From an uncultured Alkaliphilus sp. (lineage in GTDB: Bacteria > Bacillota > Clostridia > Peptostreptococcales > Natronincolaceae): 36,689 nt of DNA. Position 1 is the first letter of the stretch. Every line of letters begins with the position of its first letter. Made by a program: the position numbers and the translations under genes. Of this stretch, positions 17,155 to 25,170 are shown in pieces. The stretch is taken from positions 1 to 36,689 of the forward strand of contig CALJEQ010000028.1 in assembly GCA_938074565.1 (NCBI GenBank), in the 5' to 3' direction. Under the pieces are notes generated by a model. The model did not search any database and had not been told where the DNA came from. It worked only from the letters and a program-made list of their open reading frames with translations.

Positions 17155-18351
17155 TTAGATAACAAATCCTACAACTATAGCTAAGACTACAATAAGCGGT
17201 GCTGTAACTTTTTTTGTAAATAATAGAGCTACCGTAAGTAGCATAACGATTATATTATCAATCACAAATCCACTTTTTTGCATCAGAATTACCGAAGCTA
17301 TAGTAATTAAGCCACCTGCAACAGCACTAATACCTTTCAAAGAAACCTTTATTCCTTTAATCTTTTTTAAGTTTTCCCATATTGGATAAATGAAGTAGAT
17401 TAAAAGAAGCCCTGGCAAAAATATCCCAATACCACCCGCAATAGCGCCAAGTACTTGGGTTAATACACTCCCTCCACGGGCCGCCATCCCACCTGAATAT
17501 GCACTAAAGCTAAACATCGGCCCTGGCAGTCCTTGTACAAGCCCAAAGCCAGTCAAAAACTCTTGATTTGTCATATATTGATTCACTTCTACTAATTCAC
17601 TATACATAAGTGGTACTACTACCTGCCCGCCACCAATTACCAAATAACCATAGCGGTAAAAACTTTCAAATAAGTGGAGGATTCTATTATCCCATACAAG
17701 AGTAAGAATAAGGCTCCCTATTGCAAACATACCAAAGGTAATCAAATATGCCCAAGGCGGATTTAATTTTACACGATTCCATAAATTCTTCTCTTCTGAA
17801 GTAACAATACTTACCACGCCACCAATAACCAGTACCAATGGAAAGATCCAAGCTTCTCTTATAAAGTAAGTGGATATAGCTCCAAAGAGTAATAACAAAA
17901 AAGTAATCTTATCCTTTACTACTTTACGTCCAATACGGTATGCAGCAACAATGATGAAACCTACTGCCATTGGACCAATGTAACGAAGCTCATTCTGAGA
18001 TATGTTCATACTACCTAAAAATTGACTTAAAAATGAAAGTAACGTCATCACTGTAAGCACAGGCAAAGTCCATACTATCATAGTTAGAAATGCCAACACT
18101 GGCCCTCCAATTTTATGCCCAATCGCTACGATTGTTTGAGTACTACTCGGACCGGGCAAAATACCAGTCAAAGCGATAAGTTCAACTAGCTCTTCTTCCG
18201 TTAAATAGTTTTTCTTTGCCACCATTTGATCTGTAAAGACTCCGTAATGAGCTTCAGGTCCTCCATAAGCGCCTAAAGAACAAATAAATACATCTTTTAA
18301 AAAGGGGCTCCATTGTACCCGTTTGGGATTTTCTAGGTTTTCGGTTTTCAT
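17155..18351 (-). CDS. chrA: Chromate transporter, two-domain ChrA
   Basis: ChrA exports chromate from the cytoplasm. The 398-residue protein is the long two-domain form of the CHR family: an N-terminal repeat with GAYGGPEAHYGVF and TGILPGPSSTQ, and a C-terminal repeat with GGGQVVVPLM and GLVQGLPGPMFSFSAYSGG. About ten or more hydrophobic segments are present. ATG 18351 has AAAGGATG upstream. It is a single gene between two RAYT copies, which suggests that the locus has been open to insertion or gained by transfer. No ChrB-type regulator is visible. Confidence 0.93.
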   Translation of the reverse strand: MKTENLENPKRVQWSPFLKDVFICSLGAYGGPEAHYGVFTDQMVAKKNYLTEEELVELIALTGILPGPSSTQTIVAIGHKIGGPVLAFLTMIVWTLPVLTVMTLLSFLSQFLGSMNISQNELRYIGPMAVGFIIVAAYRIGRKVVKDKITFLLLLFGAISTYFIREAWIFPLVLVIGGVVSIVTSEEKNLWNRVKLNPPWAYLITFGMFAIGSLILTLVWDNRILHLFESFYRYGYLVIGGGQVVVPLMYSELVEVNQYMTNQEFLTGFGLVQGLPGPMFSFSAYSGGMAARGGSVLTQVLGAIAGGIGIFLPGLLLIYFIYPIWENLKKIKGIKVSLKGISAVAGGLITIASVILMQKSGFVIDNIIVMLLTVALLFTKKVTAPLIVVLAIVVGFVI

Positions 18352-18590
18352 AATAAAATCATCCTTTCACCTTCCAGTTATAATAAGTATTCCAAATACT
18401 AGATTAATTAATATCTATCCCTTTGACACGGTCTAATCATCAACCTCGTTCATACCCTAGTCTACCAGTAGCTCCGTTGAGGCTATTTTCTTAAATTATT
18501 TTTCTAAGGTTTTAAGATGCCCAATCCTCCTCTCCTTGATAAGAGGTTCAAAGCATTTATTTTAATTTAAGCCTTTATTTTCATTTAAAC
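18352..18590. other. chrA upstream region
   Basis: This 239-base gap carries no convincing gene. A minus-strand frame with no start codon ends CFEPLIKERRIGHLKTLEK (about 18489-18551), which could be the tail of a lost gene. No riboswitch consensus was recognised ahead of chrA. Confidence 0.3.
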
Positions 18591-19427
18591 ACAAGGGGGC
18601 GTTTCTATCGTCTTATTTAATAGCTCTTTCAATTATGTTTTTTCCTATCCCCATAACTCGTCCTATCTGTCGAATACTTGCACCTGTAGTTTGATATATC
18701 TTCTTTATTACAAAGTTTTTCTCCTCAGGCAACATCTCTCTAATTTGCTCTAAATTATACTGGTTATGAATTAATTCCTTTAAGCTTGCATCTGTATACT
18801 TCTTTAATGGTTTATAATCTAAGCATTTATCATCATTTTTACTATTCATAAAATTTACAAAGTTATCCCTTGTTAAAAATAATCCAACAATTAACTCTGC
18901 ATCTAAATATGTGCTTTCACCTGAAAATTCTAATAAATACTGTCTGTAACTGCTCCAAGAATAATCACCTGCATTCTTAACTATATTGGCTTTTTGAGGA
19001 TTGTTATGGATATATCTTAATACTGTAAGTAAATAATCTTCACTTTCTACAACTTCACTATTATATCTATTTTGAAATAAGTGTCCCGTTCTCCCGTGTT
19101 TATTATTATGCCACTGTACATAACCTATAGTGATTCTCTTAATACTGGTCCCTATATCCTCACTTTCCTTCATGAGTAAGTGAACATGATTATCCATTAA
19201 ACAGTACCCATACAAGTTAAATCCCCCATTAGTTTTGGCACTTAAAAGCTTCTCTAAAAATACTCTTCGATCTTCGTTATCTAAGAATAAATTTCTTCCG
19301 TCTATTCCCCTTAACATTATATGATAAATTCCTGTACTACTCTTTTCTCTCGCTTGTCTAGCCATTTTATCACCCTATTCTAGAATACCATATTTGTGTT
19401 TGAAGGACAATTGAAACGTCCCTTTGT
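18591..19427 (-). mobile_element. Intact RAYT element (copy D)
   Basis: An 837-bp unit is bounded by the inverted ends at 18591-18614 (ACAAGGGGGCGTTTCTATCG then TCTT) and 19403-19427 (AAGGACAATTGAAACGTCCC then TTTGT). It encloses a complete Y1 transposase. The right end lies inside the RNA-polymerase-like relic, truncating its reading frame. The only complete copy in this window, it is the likely source of the enzyme for copies A-C. Confidence 0.8.
18613..19365 (-). CDS. REP-associated tyrosine transposase (Y1, IS200-like)
   Basis: A 250-residue single-strand DNA transposase of the TnpA-REP (RAYT) type. The N-terminal Y1 domain (1-130) has the HUH motif YCLMDNHVHLLMKES, and the catalytic Tyr is probably Y138 or a neighbour in the YVQWHNNKHGRTGHLFQNRY to VLRYIHNNPQKA region. 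The C-terminal part (about 190-250) has a DnaA/Trp-repressor-like helix-turn-helix, TTGASIRQIGRVMGIGKNIIE. Start ATG 19365 is preceded by GGGTGAT. The stop codon TAA lies inside the left end repeat. Enzymes of this type process REP hairpins; here the GGGGACG ends are the presumed substrate. Confidence 0.9.
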   Translation of the reverse strand: MARQAREKSSTGIYHIMLRGIDGRNLFLDNEDRRVFLEKLLSAKTNGGFNLYGYCLMDNHVHLLMKESEDIGTSIKRITIGYVQWHNNKHGRTGHLFQNRYNSEVVESEDYLLTVLRYIHNNPQKANIVKNAGDYSWSSYRQYLLEFSGESTYLDAELIVGLFLTRDNFVNFMNSKNDDKCLDYKPLKKYTDASLKELIHNQYNLEQIREMLPEEKNFVIKKIYQTTGASIRQIGRVMGIGKNIIERAIK

Positions 19428-21147
19428 ACTTAGGGATCAAAGACATATATTTATTTAATTTGATTGCTTGAATAATTGCTTCTTCCCAGTTTTCATTGGT
19501 ATCTAACACATCTGATTCAGCAATATCAGCTTCTTCGCCTTCTATTTCTTCCTCAGTTTCCTCATCATCATTCTCTTCATCATCGGTAATGGGTGTCCCC
19601 TCTATTTCTATTGCTTCATTGTCTTCATCCTGTTGATTAAACTGTACCTCGTCCTTCTCTTCCTTCAAGATATTCAGAAAAGCCAGTATATACTTAACAT
19701 CCTCCCAGTTTATATCACCGTTAGCGGAGTAAATCTTAATGATCTTATTAATCATAGAGCATTCATCTTGGGCAAACATTGACATATAGATGTTTTTTAT
19801 TTTTAGAGCTAACAGCATCTGGTAGGTTATCTTTGTATATTTGGACTTGGGAGGATGAACATAATTGGCTACTCCAAAGACATCATAATCATACTATTTG
19901 ATAAGGGCTTTGTACTCCACCATATTCTTAAATAGACAGCCATCTTTATTTTCAGTTTCTCCTTTTTCTAGGAAGGCTTTAAAGCAACTCTTGGTCATGA
20001 GAATATCAATAGTATCTACTGGGTGTTTGTCTCCGAATAGATCGGTAATATATTCTCCACCTTCTGCCTTTAGCCATTTTCTAAGTTCTACAATGTTAAA
20101 GAATGCTTTGCAATAGGGAAATCGGAGTTGCCCTCCTTGATCCTCTAGTTTCATTCCCAATCTTTCAGCAAAGGCTATATCTATTAGGGCTGTTCCATCG
20201 GCAAAGTTAATGGGAACATCCTTAATTTCTTCTTTAAATTCTATTCCTGTTGTCATTTTATCTACTGGGAAGATAAAGTCTTCTGGAATAGTTTCACATT
20301 GTTCTCTTGAATAGCAGGGTATCCATTTATATATCCCTTTGGCAAAAACTCTACTAATGGGTTTATCTGCTTCCTCTAGTTTTGGTTGCAACCCTTCTTC
20401 CTTTAATTGATTGATGGTTAGCTGGTTTTCTTTATTGGCTTTACTTCTTTTGGGTAGTTCCTTATTCCTAGCCTGTTCCTTACCCTTGGCTAGTGTTTTA
20501 CTATAAGCCTTTACCTTTTCCATTTCAGCTAAATAGGATTGATAGAGAACTTCTTCCTCTTCGGTTCTTGTATAGGCTTCATGATATACAATGGATTGAT
20601 TTTCTAAATCATACTCTAAATCCTCTATTACACAGATATTTAATTGATCTATATAGTCCTTTATATTGAATAAATTACAGGAGGTAGTCATGAGAGCAAC
20701 GGCTGTAAGGTATTTACTAGGAACTGTCATATTTGGCTGTTTCCCTAGAGTCAAAACTTCCTTTAGTTTTTTATAGATTCCCTCAAAGACAAAATACTGT
20801 TTACAAGTTTTATGTTGGCTTCCACTTAGGGAAATATCAAGGAAAAGGTACTTACAACCCCTATACCAAACCCCTTCATCAAGGGCTTTTCTAAGTTTCT
20901 CTTTTTCATCAGTAGTAGAGCCTGTACCAGTTTTAATGGTGATAATTTCATTTAACACATTTGATTGATTATCTACTGGTGTGCCTTTAATTATTTTATT
21001 GGTCATATGGAATAGAAAATTCTCGCTCTGTTGTACTGGCTTATGATCCTCTGGTTCTACTATTTTAAAGACGTATTCTTTACTACATTTCTCTAAATCC
21101 CATAGTCGGAATTGGTTGATTAGATACTGTTTTCGTTTGTTTTTCAA
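19375..21147 (-). pseudogene. N-terminal half of an RdRp/YonO-like single-chain RNA polymerase, interrupted
   Basis: The first reading block (21147-19894, 417 residues) ends at TAG 19894-19896, yet the same frame continues without a gap as YDYDVFGVANYV..., through KITYQMLLALKI, to 19375, where it runs into RAYT copy D at about 19428. The blocks WIPCYSREQCETIPEDF, INFADGTALIDIAFAERLGM, QLRFPYCKAF and KHPVDTIDILMTKSCFKAF followed by the ITYQ-LLAL helix match my memory of a large family of Firmicute mobile-element proteins with a later DxDGD motif, related to eukaryotic RdRp and phage YonO. That catalytic part is absent here. An acidic stretch (EENDDEETEEEIEGEEADI) lies in the second block. Start TTG 21147 has a very strong GGGGGGAG site. 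I see this as a nonsense-mutated and truncated relic. Confidence 0.5.
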
Positions 21148-21198
21148 GATGCTCCCCCCTCAATATGATTAATACATAATAAAATTAAATAATTTTTC

Positions 21199-21228
21199 TT
21201 GACACATAATAGAAATCTCTGATATTAT
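21199..21228 (+). promoter_or_regulatory. Sigma-A type promoter for the small RNA
   Basis: TTGACA (21199-21204), 18-base spacer, TATTAT (21223-21228), overlapping TATAAT. It points away from the divergent polymerase-like relic and toward the hairpin-rich stretch that ends in a terminator. Confidence 0.75.
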
Positions 21229-21235
21229 AATAGAG

Positions 21236-21366
21236 TAATAAGTGTACGTGGATACTCTATCATAGGGTATTAGAGACAACAAAAGAGACAGGTGTTGCTA
21301 GACACCCATCGGACAAAAAATACAATGCAAAGCAGAACTGCCAAGAATAGTACAGTTCTTTTTTTT
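21236..21366 (+). ncRNA. Stand-alone small RNA gene of about 130 nt
   Basis: A consensus promoter is followed by about 130 bases with three hairpins: ATACTCTAT/ATAGGGTAT (21252-21270), GGTGT/ACACC (21291-21305) and AGAACTG/CAGTTCT (21334-21359), the last followed by eight T. No open frame of useful length with a ribosome binding site is present inside. The unit is complete by itself and does not lead into a gene, because the next gene converges. Its divergent position next to a mobile-element gene recalls regulatory or antisense RNAs of plasmids and phages. No known RNA family was recognised. Confidence 0.65.
21334..21366 (+). terminator. Terminator of the small RNA
   Basis: AGAACTG, 12-base loop, CAGTTCT, then a run of eight T. 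Confidence 0.8.
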
Positions 21367-21487
21367 ATGCAGTTTTTGGGTCTTATTTTAATGATAGCAT
21401 ATATTTTTAAAAGGGGCTAGGGGTAATGTATAGTTTTTTTAGAATGGCGTAATTTCAGTAACAAAAATGGATATTGGGTTATGGGCA

Positions 21488-21549
21488 TAAAAAAACCTCC
21501 AAAGTAGATTTGTAATTTGATTGATTACTGTGACTACTATGGAGGGTTT
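21488..21549 (-). terminator. Terminator of the TcmP/radical SAM unit
   Basis: On the minus strand AAACCCTCCATAGTAG pairs with CTACTTTGGAGGTTT (one mismatch and one bulge), then seven T follow. The loop is about 26 bases. It lies 74 bases after the radical SAM stop codon. Confidence 0.75.
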
Positions 21550-21622
21550 GTATTAATTGGTCTTCTAGTTGGCATTTAAATTGTGTATCTTATAAAAAAT
21601 CTATTTAATTGGTCTTATCAGT

Positions 21623-22396
21623 TTATTCTCTTAAAGTGCCGTCCTTGATATGGTATTCAATATTTCGTGAGCTACAAAATTCAATTACTTGCCTACTTAA
21701 CTTATTATAATATTCCTTAGCTCCCTTATATTTTGTAACTATAGGGTTGTAGTTAGTTCGACCAAAGATAATTTTATCAACAAAACTTACAGTTTCAAGT
21801 ATGTCATTAAAATCCTGCTCTATAATGTTAGGAGTTGGATATGGTTCAATACTTATCCAAGTCTTACAACCTTTTTTATGTAGTTCTTTCAAGCCATTAA
21901 TTCTGTCTATGTATGGTGCAGCTCCAGGTTCAATTTTTTCTCTAAAATCCTCATTAAGTGAAATAAGTGTAATACCATACTCATTATCTTTAGATAATTC
22001 TGCCAAACGTATAGGGAGTACTCCTTTAGTTAAAGCACTACATTTAATTCCATTATTATTCATCCTTTTAATTATTTCAATACTCATATTGGCTATTTCA
22101 TTATAGCCATACATAAATGGGTCAGTTGTAAAACAGAGGTGAAGTGAAGTTATTTTATCTCTAAGCTTCGGAATTTCTTTATCTATTATGTCTAAAGCAT
22201 TTTCTACAAGAGCCGGTTCAATCCATTCTGCTTCATTGCTTACCTTTGCGAACCGTTTTGCGATTAAGTATGCATAACATGGATACTGACAAGCATGAGA
22301 ACATCCTTGGACATGATTCACTGTATAGTCTCCATATTCTACAGCAGTTTTGTATATCAAAGTTTTTCTTCTGATATAATTTTTAACTTGTTTCAT
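21623..22396 (-). CDS. Three-Cys-motif radical-SAM-like partner of TcmP
   Basis: The 257-residue protein resembles radical SAM enzymes of the spore photoproduct lyase/phage Gp37-Gp68 (DUF5131) type. The cluster motif is GCSHACQYPCYAYLIAKRF with Cys32, Cys36 and Cys40, that is Cx3Cx3C, a variant of the usual Cx3Cx2C. Other conserved blocks are LCFTTDPFMYGYNE, ALTKG, ISLNEDFREKIEPGAAPYIDRI and ISIEPYPTP. Start ATG 22396 overlaps the TcmP stop by one base (TAATG) with AAGGTG 6 bases upstream; an in-frame ATG at 22405 has poorer spacing. Translational coupling supports a functional pair. Family members co-occur with TcmP, but their reaction is unknown. Confidence 0.8.
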   Translation of the reverse strand: MKQVKNYIRRKTLIYKTAVEYGDYTVNHVQGCSHACQYPCYAYLIAKRFAKVSNEAEWIEPALVENALDIIDKEIPKLRDKITSLHLCFTTDPFMYGYNEIANMSIEIIKRMNNNGIKCSALTKGVLPIRLAELSKDNEYGITLISLNEDFREKIEPGAAPYIDRINGLKELHKKGCKTWISIEPYPTPNIIEQDFNDILETVSFVDKIIFGRTNYNPIVTKYKGAKEYYNKLSRQVIEFCSSRNIEYHIKDGTLRE

Positions 22397-23589
22397 TATG
22401 TACACCTTACTTTCACACTATGTCCTTTACTTACTGTCCAAAATTTTGAAATCTTCCCTTTTGGTGTAAACTTAGGATTTCTAACTACTTCAATGTTATT
22501 ATCATTGCATAATTTGTCCAATTCTTTACAAATATCACTTGTAGATACCCTAACACCATATTTACTAATGAATTCAGCAAGGAATATATCGATATCAATA
22601 TATTCCTTATGGAGTTTCATAATTTCTAGAATTTCTTTTTGTAACTCTTCTTTATTTACAGAAATATTCTCAATATCTTCAGTAAACATACTTATTTGGC
22701 CATGATTCTGTATTGTCTGCAAAGCTTCCCACCGTTTATACATATTATCGTTCATTAAAGCACAGCCTTGTGCATGATTAGTTGCATGTATCATCCTATA
22801 TTTAGGTCTCTGCCCCTTTTGTAACCTTATAGGCATATTAAGAACATATTTAAAATGCTCTTTAAGGTTTTTACAGTATTGTTCAGAAAACTTTTTTTCA
22901 GCTTCATATCCGTCAATAGTTTTATTCTTATACTCTTCGATAATTGCTTGCCAGTATGTACCACCAGCCACTTTGTTTAAATCTTGAATTGACTTTAGAT
23001 TATTAACATTTAAATTATCTACTCCTACTAAGTCTTCCAAAATAACTGCATCAAACTGAGTATTCATAGCATTACAAGCTTCTCTTATAAAACCGAATGA
23101 ATTAAAATTAATTAACATCTCTATACTATATAGATTTATTTCAGATATCTTCTCAAATATAGAAAAGTCTAATACTTTTACACCATACGGGTCAATATAT
23201 AGAAAAACATTCTGCATTTTCTTTCCTACTAATAATCGTTCAATATTATCCTCATATTTTCCTTCGACTATAGCAACATTTTTAAAATGTTTAACATTAT
23301 TTCTTAAAGCATTAGCATGATTTAATTCAATAAGACATAATTCAACGTCTGATTGATTAAATTTTGTTCTTTGTAGAGATTCAGAAATAATATTTAATGC
23401 GATGATAGGTGAACCTGCATTTCCATCTTCAAATCTTCCTTTCCCAGCAAAAGCATCAACATAAAATATCGGTTTCTGTGTTGCTAGTATTTTTGAAAAG
23501 TAAGGTTTCAAATAACATCCTAAAAGTTGATCTTTAATAATTGACCATTGTTTTTTCTCTTTAAAAAAATCTTCATTATTTTTACTCAA
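22396..23589 (-). CDS. tcmP: Three-Cys-motif partner protein TcmP (methyltransferase-like)
   Basis: The 397-residue protein has a Rossmann-type SAM-binding fold: YVDAFAGKGRF (Asp45, GxG loop), an acidic residue after strand 2 (CLIELNHANAL, Glu88) and a catalytic-like YIDPYG (133-136). The C-terminal third is helical and winged-helix-like. It matches the TcmP family, named for its constant pairing with the three-Cys protein that follows. I choose TTG 23589 because GGGGGTGGAG sits just upstream and the protein then begins MSKNNEDFFKEKKQWSIIKD, as family members do; a TTG at 23655 would add 22 residues translating the binding site. The function is unproven; nucleic acid or tRNA modification is plausible. 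Confidence 0.82.
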   Translation of the reverse strand: MSKNNEDFFKEKKQWSIIKDQLLGCYLKPYFSKILATQKPIFYVDAFAGKGRFEDGNAGSPIIALNIISESLQRTKFNQSDVELCLIELNHANALRNNVKHFKNVAIVEGKYEDNIERLLVGKKMQNVFLYIDPYGVKVLDFSIFEKISEINLYSIEMLINFNSFGFIREACNAMNTQFDAVILEDLVGVDNLNVNNLKSIQDLNKVAGGTYWQAIIEEYKNKTIDGYEAEKKFSEQYCKNLKEHFKYVLNMPIRLQKGQRPKYRMIHATNHAQGCALMNDNMYKRWEALQTIQNHGQISMFTEDIENISVNKEELQKEILEIMKLHKEYIDIDIFLAEFISKYGVRVSTSDICKELDKLCNDNNIEVVRNPKFTPKGKISKFWTVSKGHSVKVRCT

Positions 23590-23708
23590 TGCTCCACCCC
23601 CTATTATATCATAATAACTTTTTCTAGTAATTATTTTCTCTATCAATTCTTTCAAGATATTTCCTGACCTTGTACAAACATATTGTTATATGTATTTACA
23701 AACGTATC

Positions 23709-24809
23709 TTAATAATAATCTACCCTATCGATTAATTCCTTCCCTCTCCACTCGGAATTTGGTTCATCTAAATATGCTGAACCATACATCTCATAAGAAT
23801 AAAGATTTAGTGAAACATCTTTTATTAACCACTTCTTATATTGATTTATTGTATTTTTAAACATTTTCCAATTTAATTCATTATAGTCATATGGTTTCTT
23901 TGCATTATTCAGAATATTGTCCATTCTATCTCTTGCAGGAGGATGCGATAAAGTGTCCCACGGATTTCTAGGACATATAACATCAATTGCTGCTTCATAC
24001 AATTCCAATGATCCAAACCATAGTATAGTGCTTTCGAATAATTTTTTATACTCCTCATTATCTAGTTGTGGCAATTCTAAAGACTTTAAATCAGCTTGTA
24101 ATTCTTCTTCTTGAGATTGACTATAAACTTTCATTTGCATATATTCTTTATCTTTATTCGATATTGCAAAATAGATAGGTTTAATAACAGACCTTGATTC
24201 TTTGAGATGCCCTAACATATAATGAGAGAACTCGTGTCCTACAATACTCATAAGTTGATAATCAATTGGAGCATGCATACCGTGATGAATGTTTTCAGTT
24301 ACAATCCCTCTAGGGTCCATTAAAAAATCAAGTGTTTCGGTTTTTAACATTACTCTTATTGCTATTCTAATAGCATTATGGCATACATATTCTGGTATAT
24401 TATCTTCGAACTGTAATAAAGCCATATTCATAAATTTACAAAAAAATACAAGTGATTCACTTATGGTAATTATTGGACCAAATTTAGTATTAAATATATA
24501 ACCATTCGGGTCATTTGAAAATATATTACCATATACTATATCAGTACATTTTTTTCTCGTTTCATCATCAACAGCTTTTAGGAACATATCATAAGGTTTT
24601 GTGGTAAAAGATTCTTCTAAAGACCAGTTTTTTTCTCTTATAAGTGCTTTATTTCTATATACTCTAAACAACCTCATATTATCAACAATTATATCTGCTC
24701 TAAGCTTTAACAGATAATCTTTTGCATTATCTACATTACTGATTCTTTTGTACTCATATTCATTTAGTATTGGGAAGTATTTTATTTTTTCCAATAATTT
24801 TTTGTCCAT
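23709..24809 (-). CDS. Soluble HExxH metallopeptidase-like protein
   Basis: The 366-residue protein has no signal peptide or membrane segment. The zinc motif GHEFSHYMLGH is near residues 190-200, and QEEELQADLKSLEL, about 45 residues later, offers the third ligand (ExxxxD type, as in M48-like gluzincins). HHGMHAP precedes the motif, and LSHPPARDRM, a phrase common near the end of M48-like domains, follows it. It would be a cytoplasmic peptidase. It lies 120 bases upstream of tcmP on the same strand and downstream of the HNH gene. Cytoplasmic proteases of this type occur in phage-defence loci, which is suggestive only. Start ATG 24809 is preceded by AAAGGGG. Confidence 0.75.
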   Translation of the reverse strand: MDKKLLEKIKYFPILNEYEYKRISNVDNAKDYLLKLRADIIVDNMRLFRVYRNKALIREKNWSLEESFTTKPYDMFLKAVDDETRKKCTDIVYGNIFSNDPNGYIFNTKFGPIITISESLVFFCKFMNMALLQFEDNIPEYVCHNAIRIAIRVMLKTETLDFLMDPRGIVTENIHHGMHAPIDYQLMSIVGHEFSHYMLGHLKESRSVIKPIYFAISNKDKEYMQMKVYSQSQEEELQADLKSLELPQLDNEEYKKLFESTILWFGSLELYEAAIDVICPRNPWDTLSHPPARDRMDNILNNAKKPYDYNELNWKMFKNTINQYKKWLIKDVSLNLYSYEMYGSAYLDEPNSEWRGKELIDRVDYY

Positions 24810-25170
24810 ATTAATATACCCCTTTCTAGAGCAAAAATAAAACTATTAAAGTGAGTTTTTCGTTTTACAATCTGTTGGCTTTTTTAAGTTCTATAAAAAG
24901 CTTGTACTTTTTACGTATCAATTTAACTTTCGGTATATTATTATAGAAATAGTTTAATGAATGACCCTAGTTCAAAAGCATCACTAGTTAAACAACACGT
25001 AGGTTTTTCTAAGTAAAAATATCGCATCATTCATTCTTACATGAACCTTCATTTACCTACCTTCAAAATTATCATCTGAGATTCTAGATTTTATATTTTT
25101 AAAAATATGTAAAGTTATCAAGAAAAAATTGCTTTTAGCTGATATGGAACTGAACTTTGTTTTCCTAAGT
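24810..25170. other. Gap between HNH and metallopeptidase genes
   Basis: This 361-base AT-rich stretch separates two minus-strand genes. An inverted pair, TGAATGA (about 24957) and TCATTCA (about 25028), flanks a 60-base segment. The metallopeptidase promoter presumably lies in the left part. No gene was found; a 61-codon frame overlapping the HNH end is not credible. Confidence 0.35.

Noticed and set aside
18400..18590. Possible riboswitch ahead of chrA
   Set aside because: I could not match any known consensus (fluoride, yybP-ykoY and others) and saw no antiterminator/terminator pair.
19894..19896. In-frame TAG as a possible recoded (pyrrolysine) codon
   Set aside because: No pyl genes or tRNA are visible, the gene is also truncated at its 3' end, and simple pseudogene decay explains it.
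23590..23655. Longer N-terminus of TcmP from TTG 23655
   Set aside because: The added residues translate the strong GGGGGTGGAG site, and the family normally starts at the MSKNN-like position.
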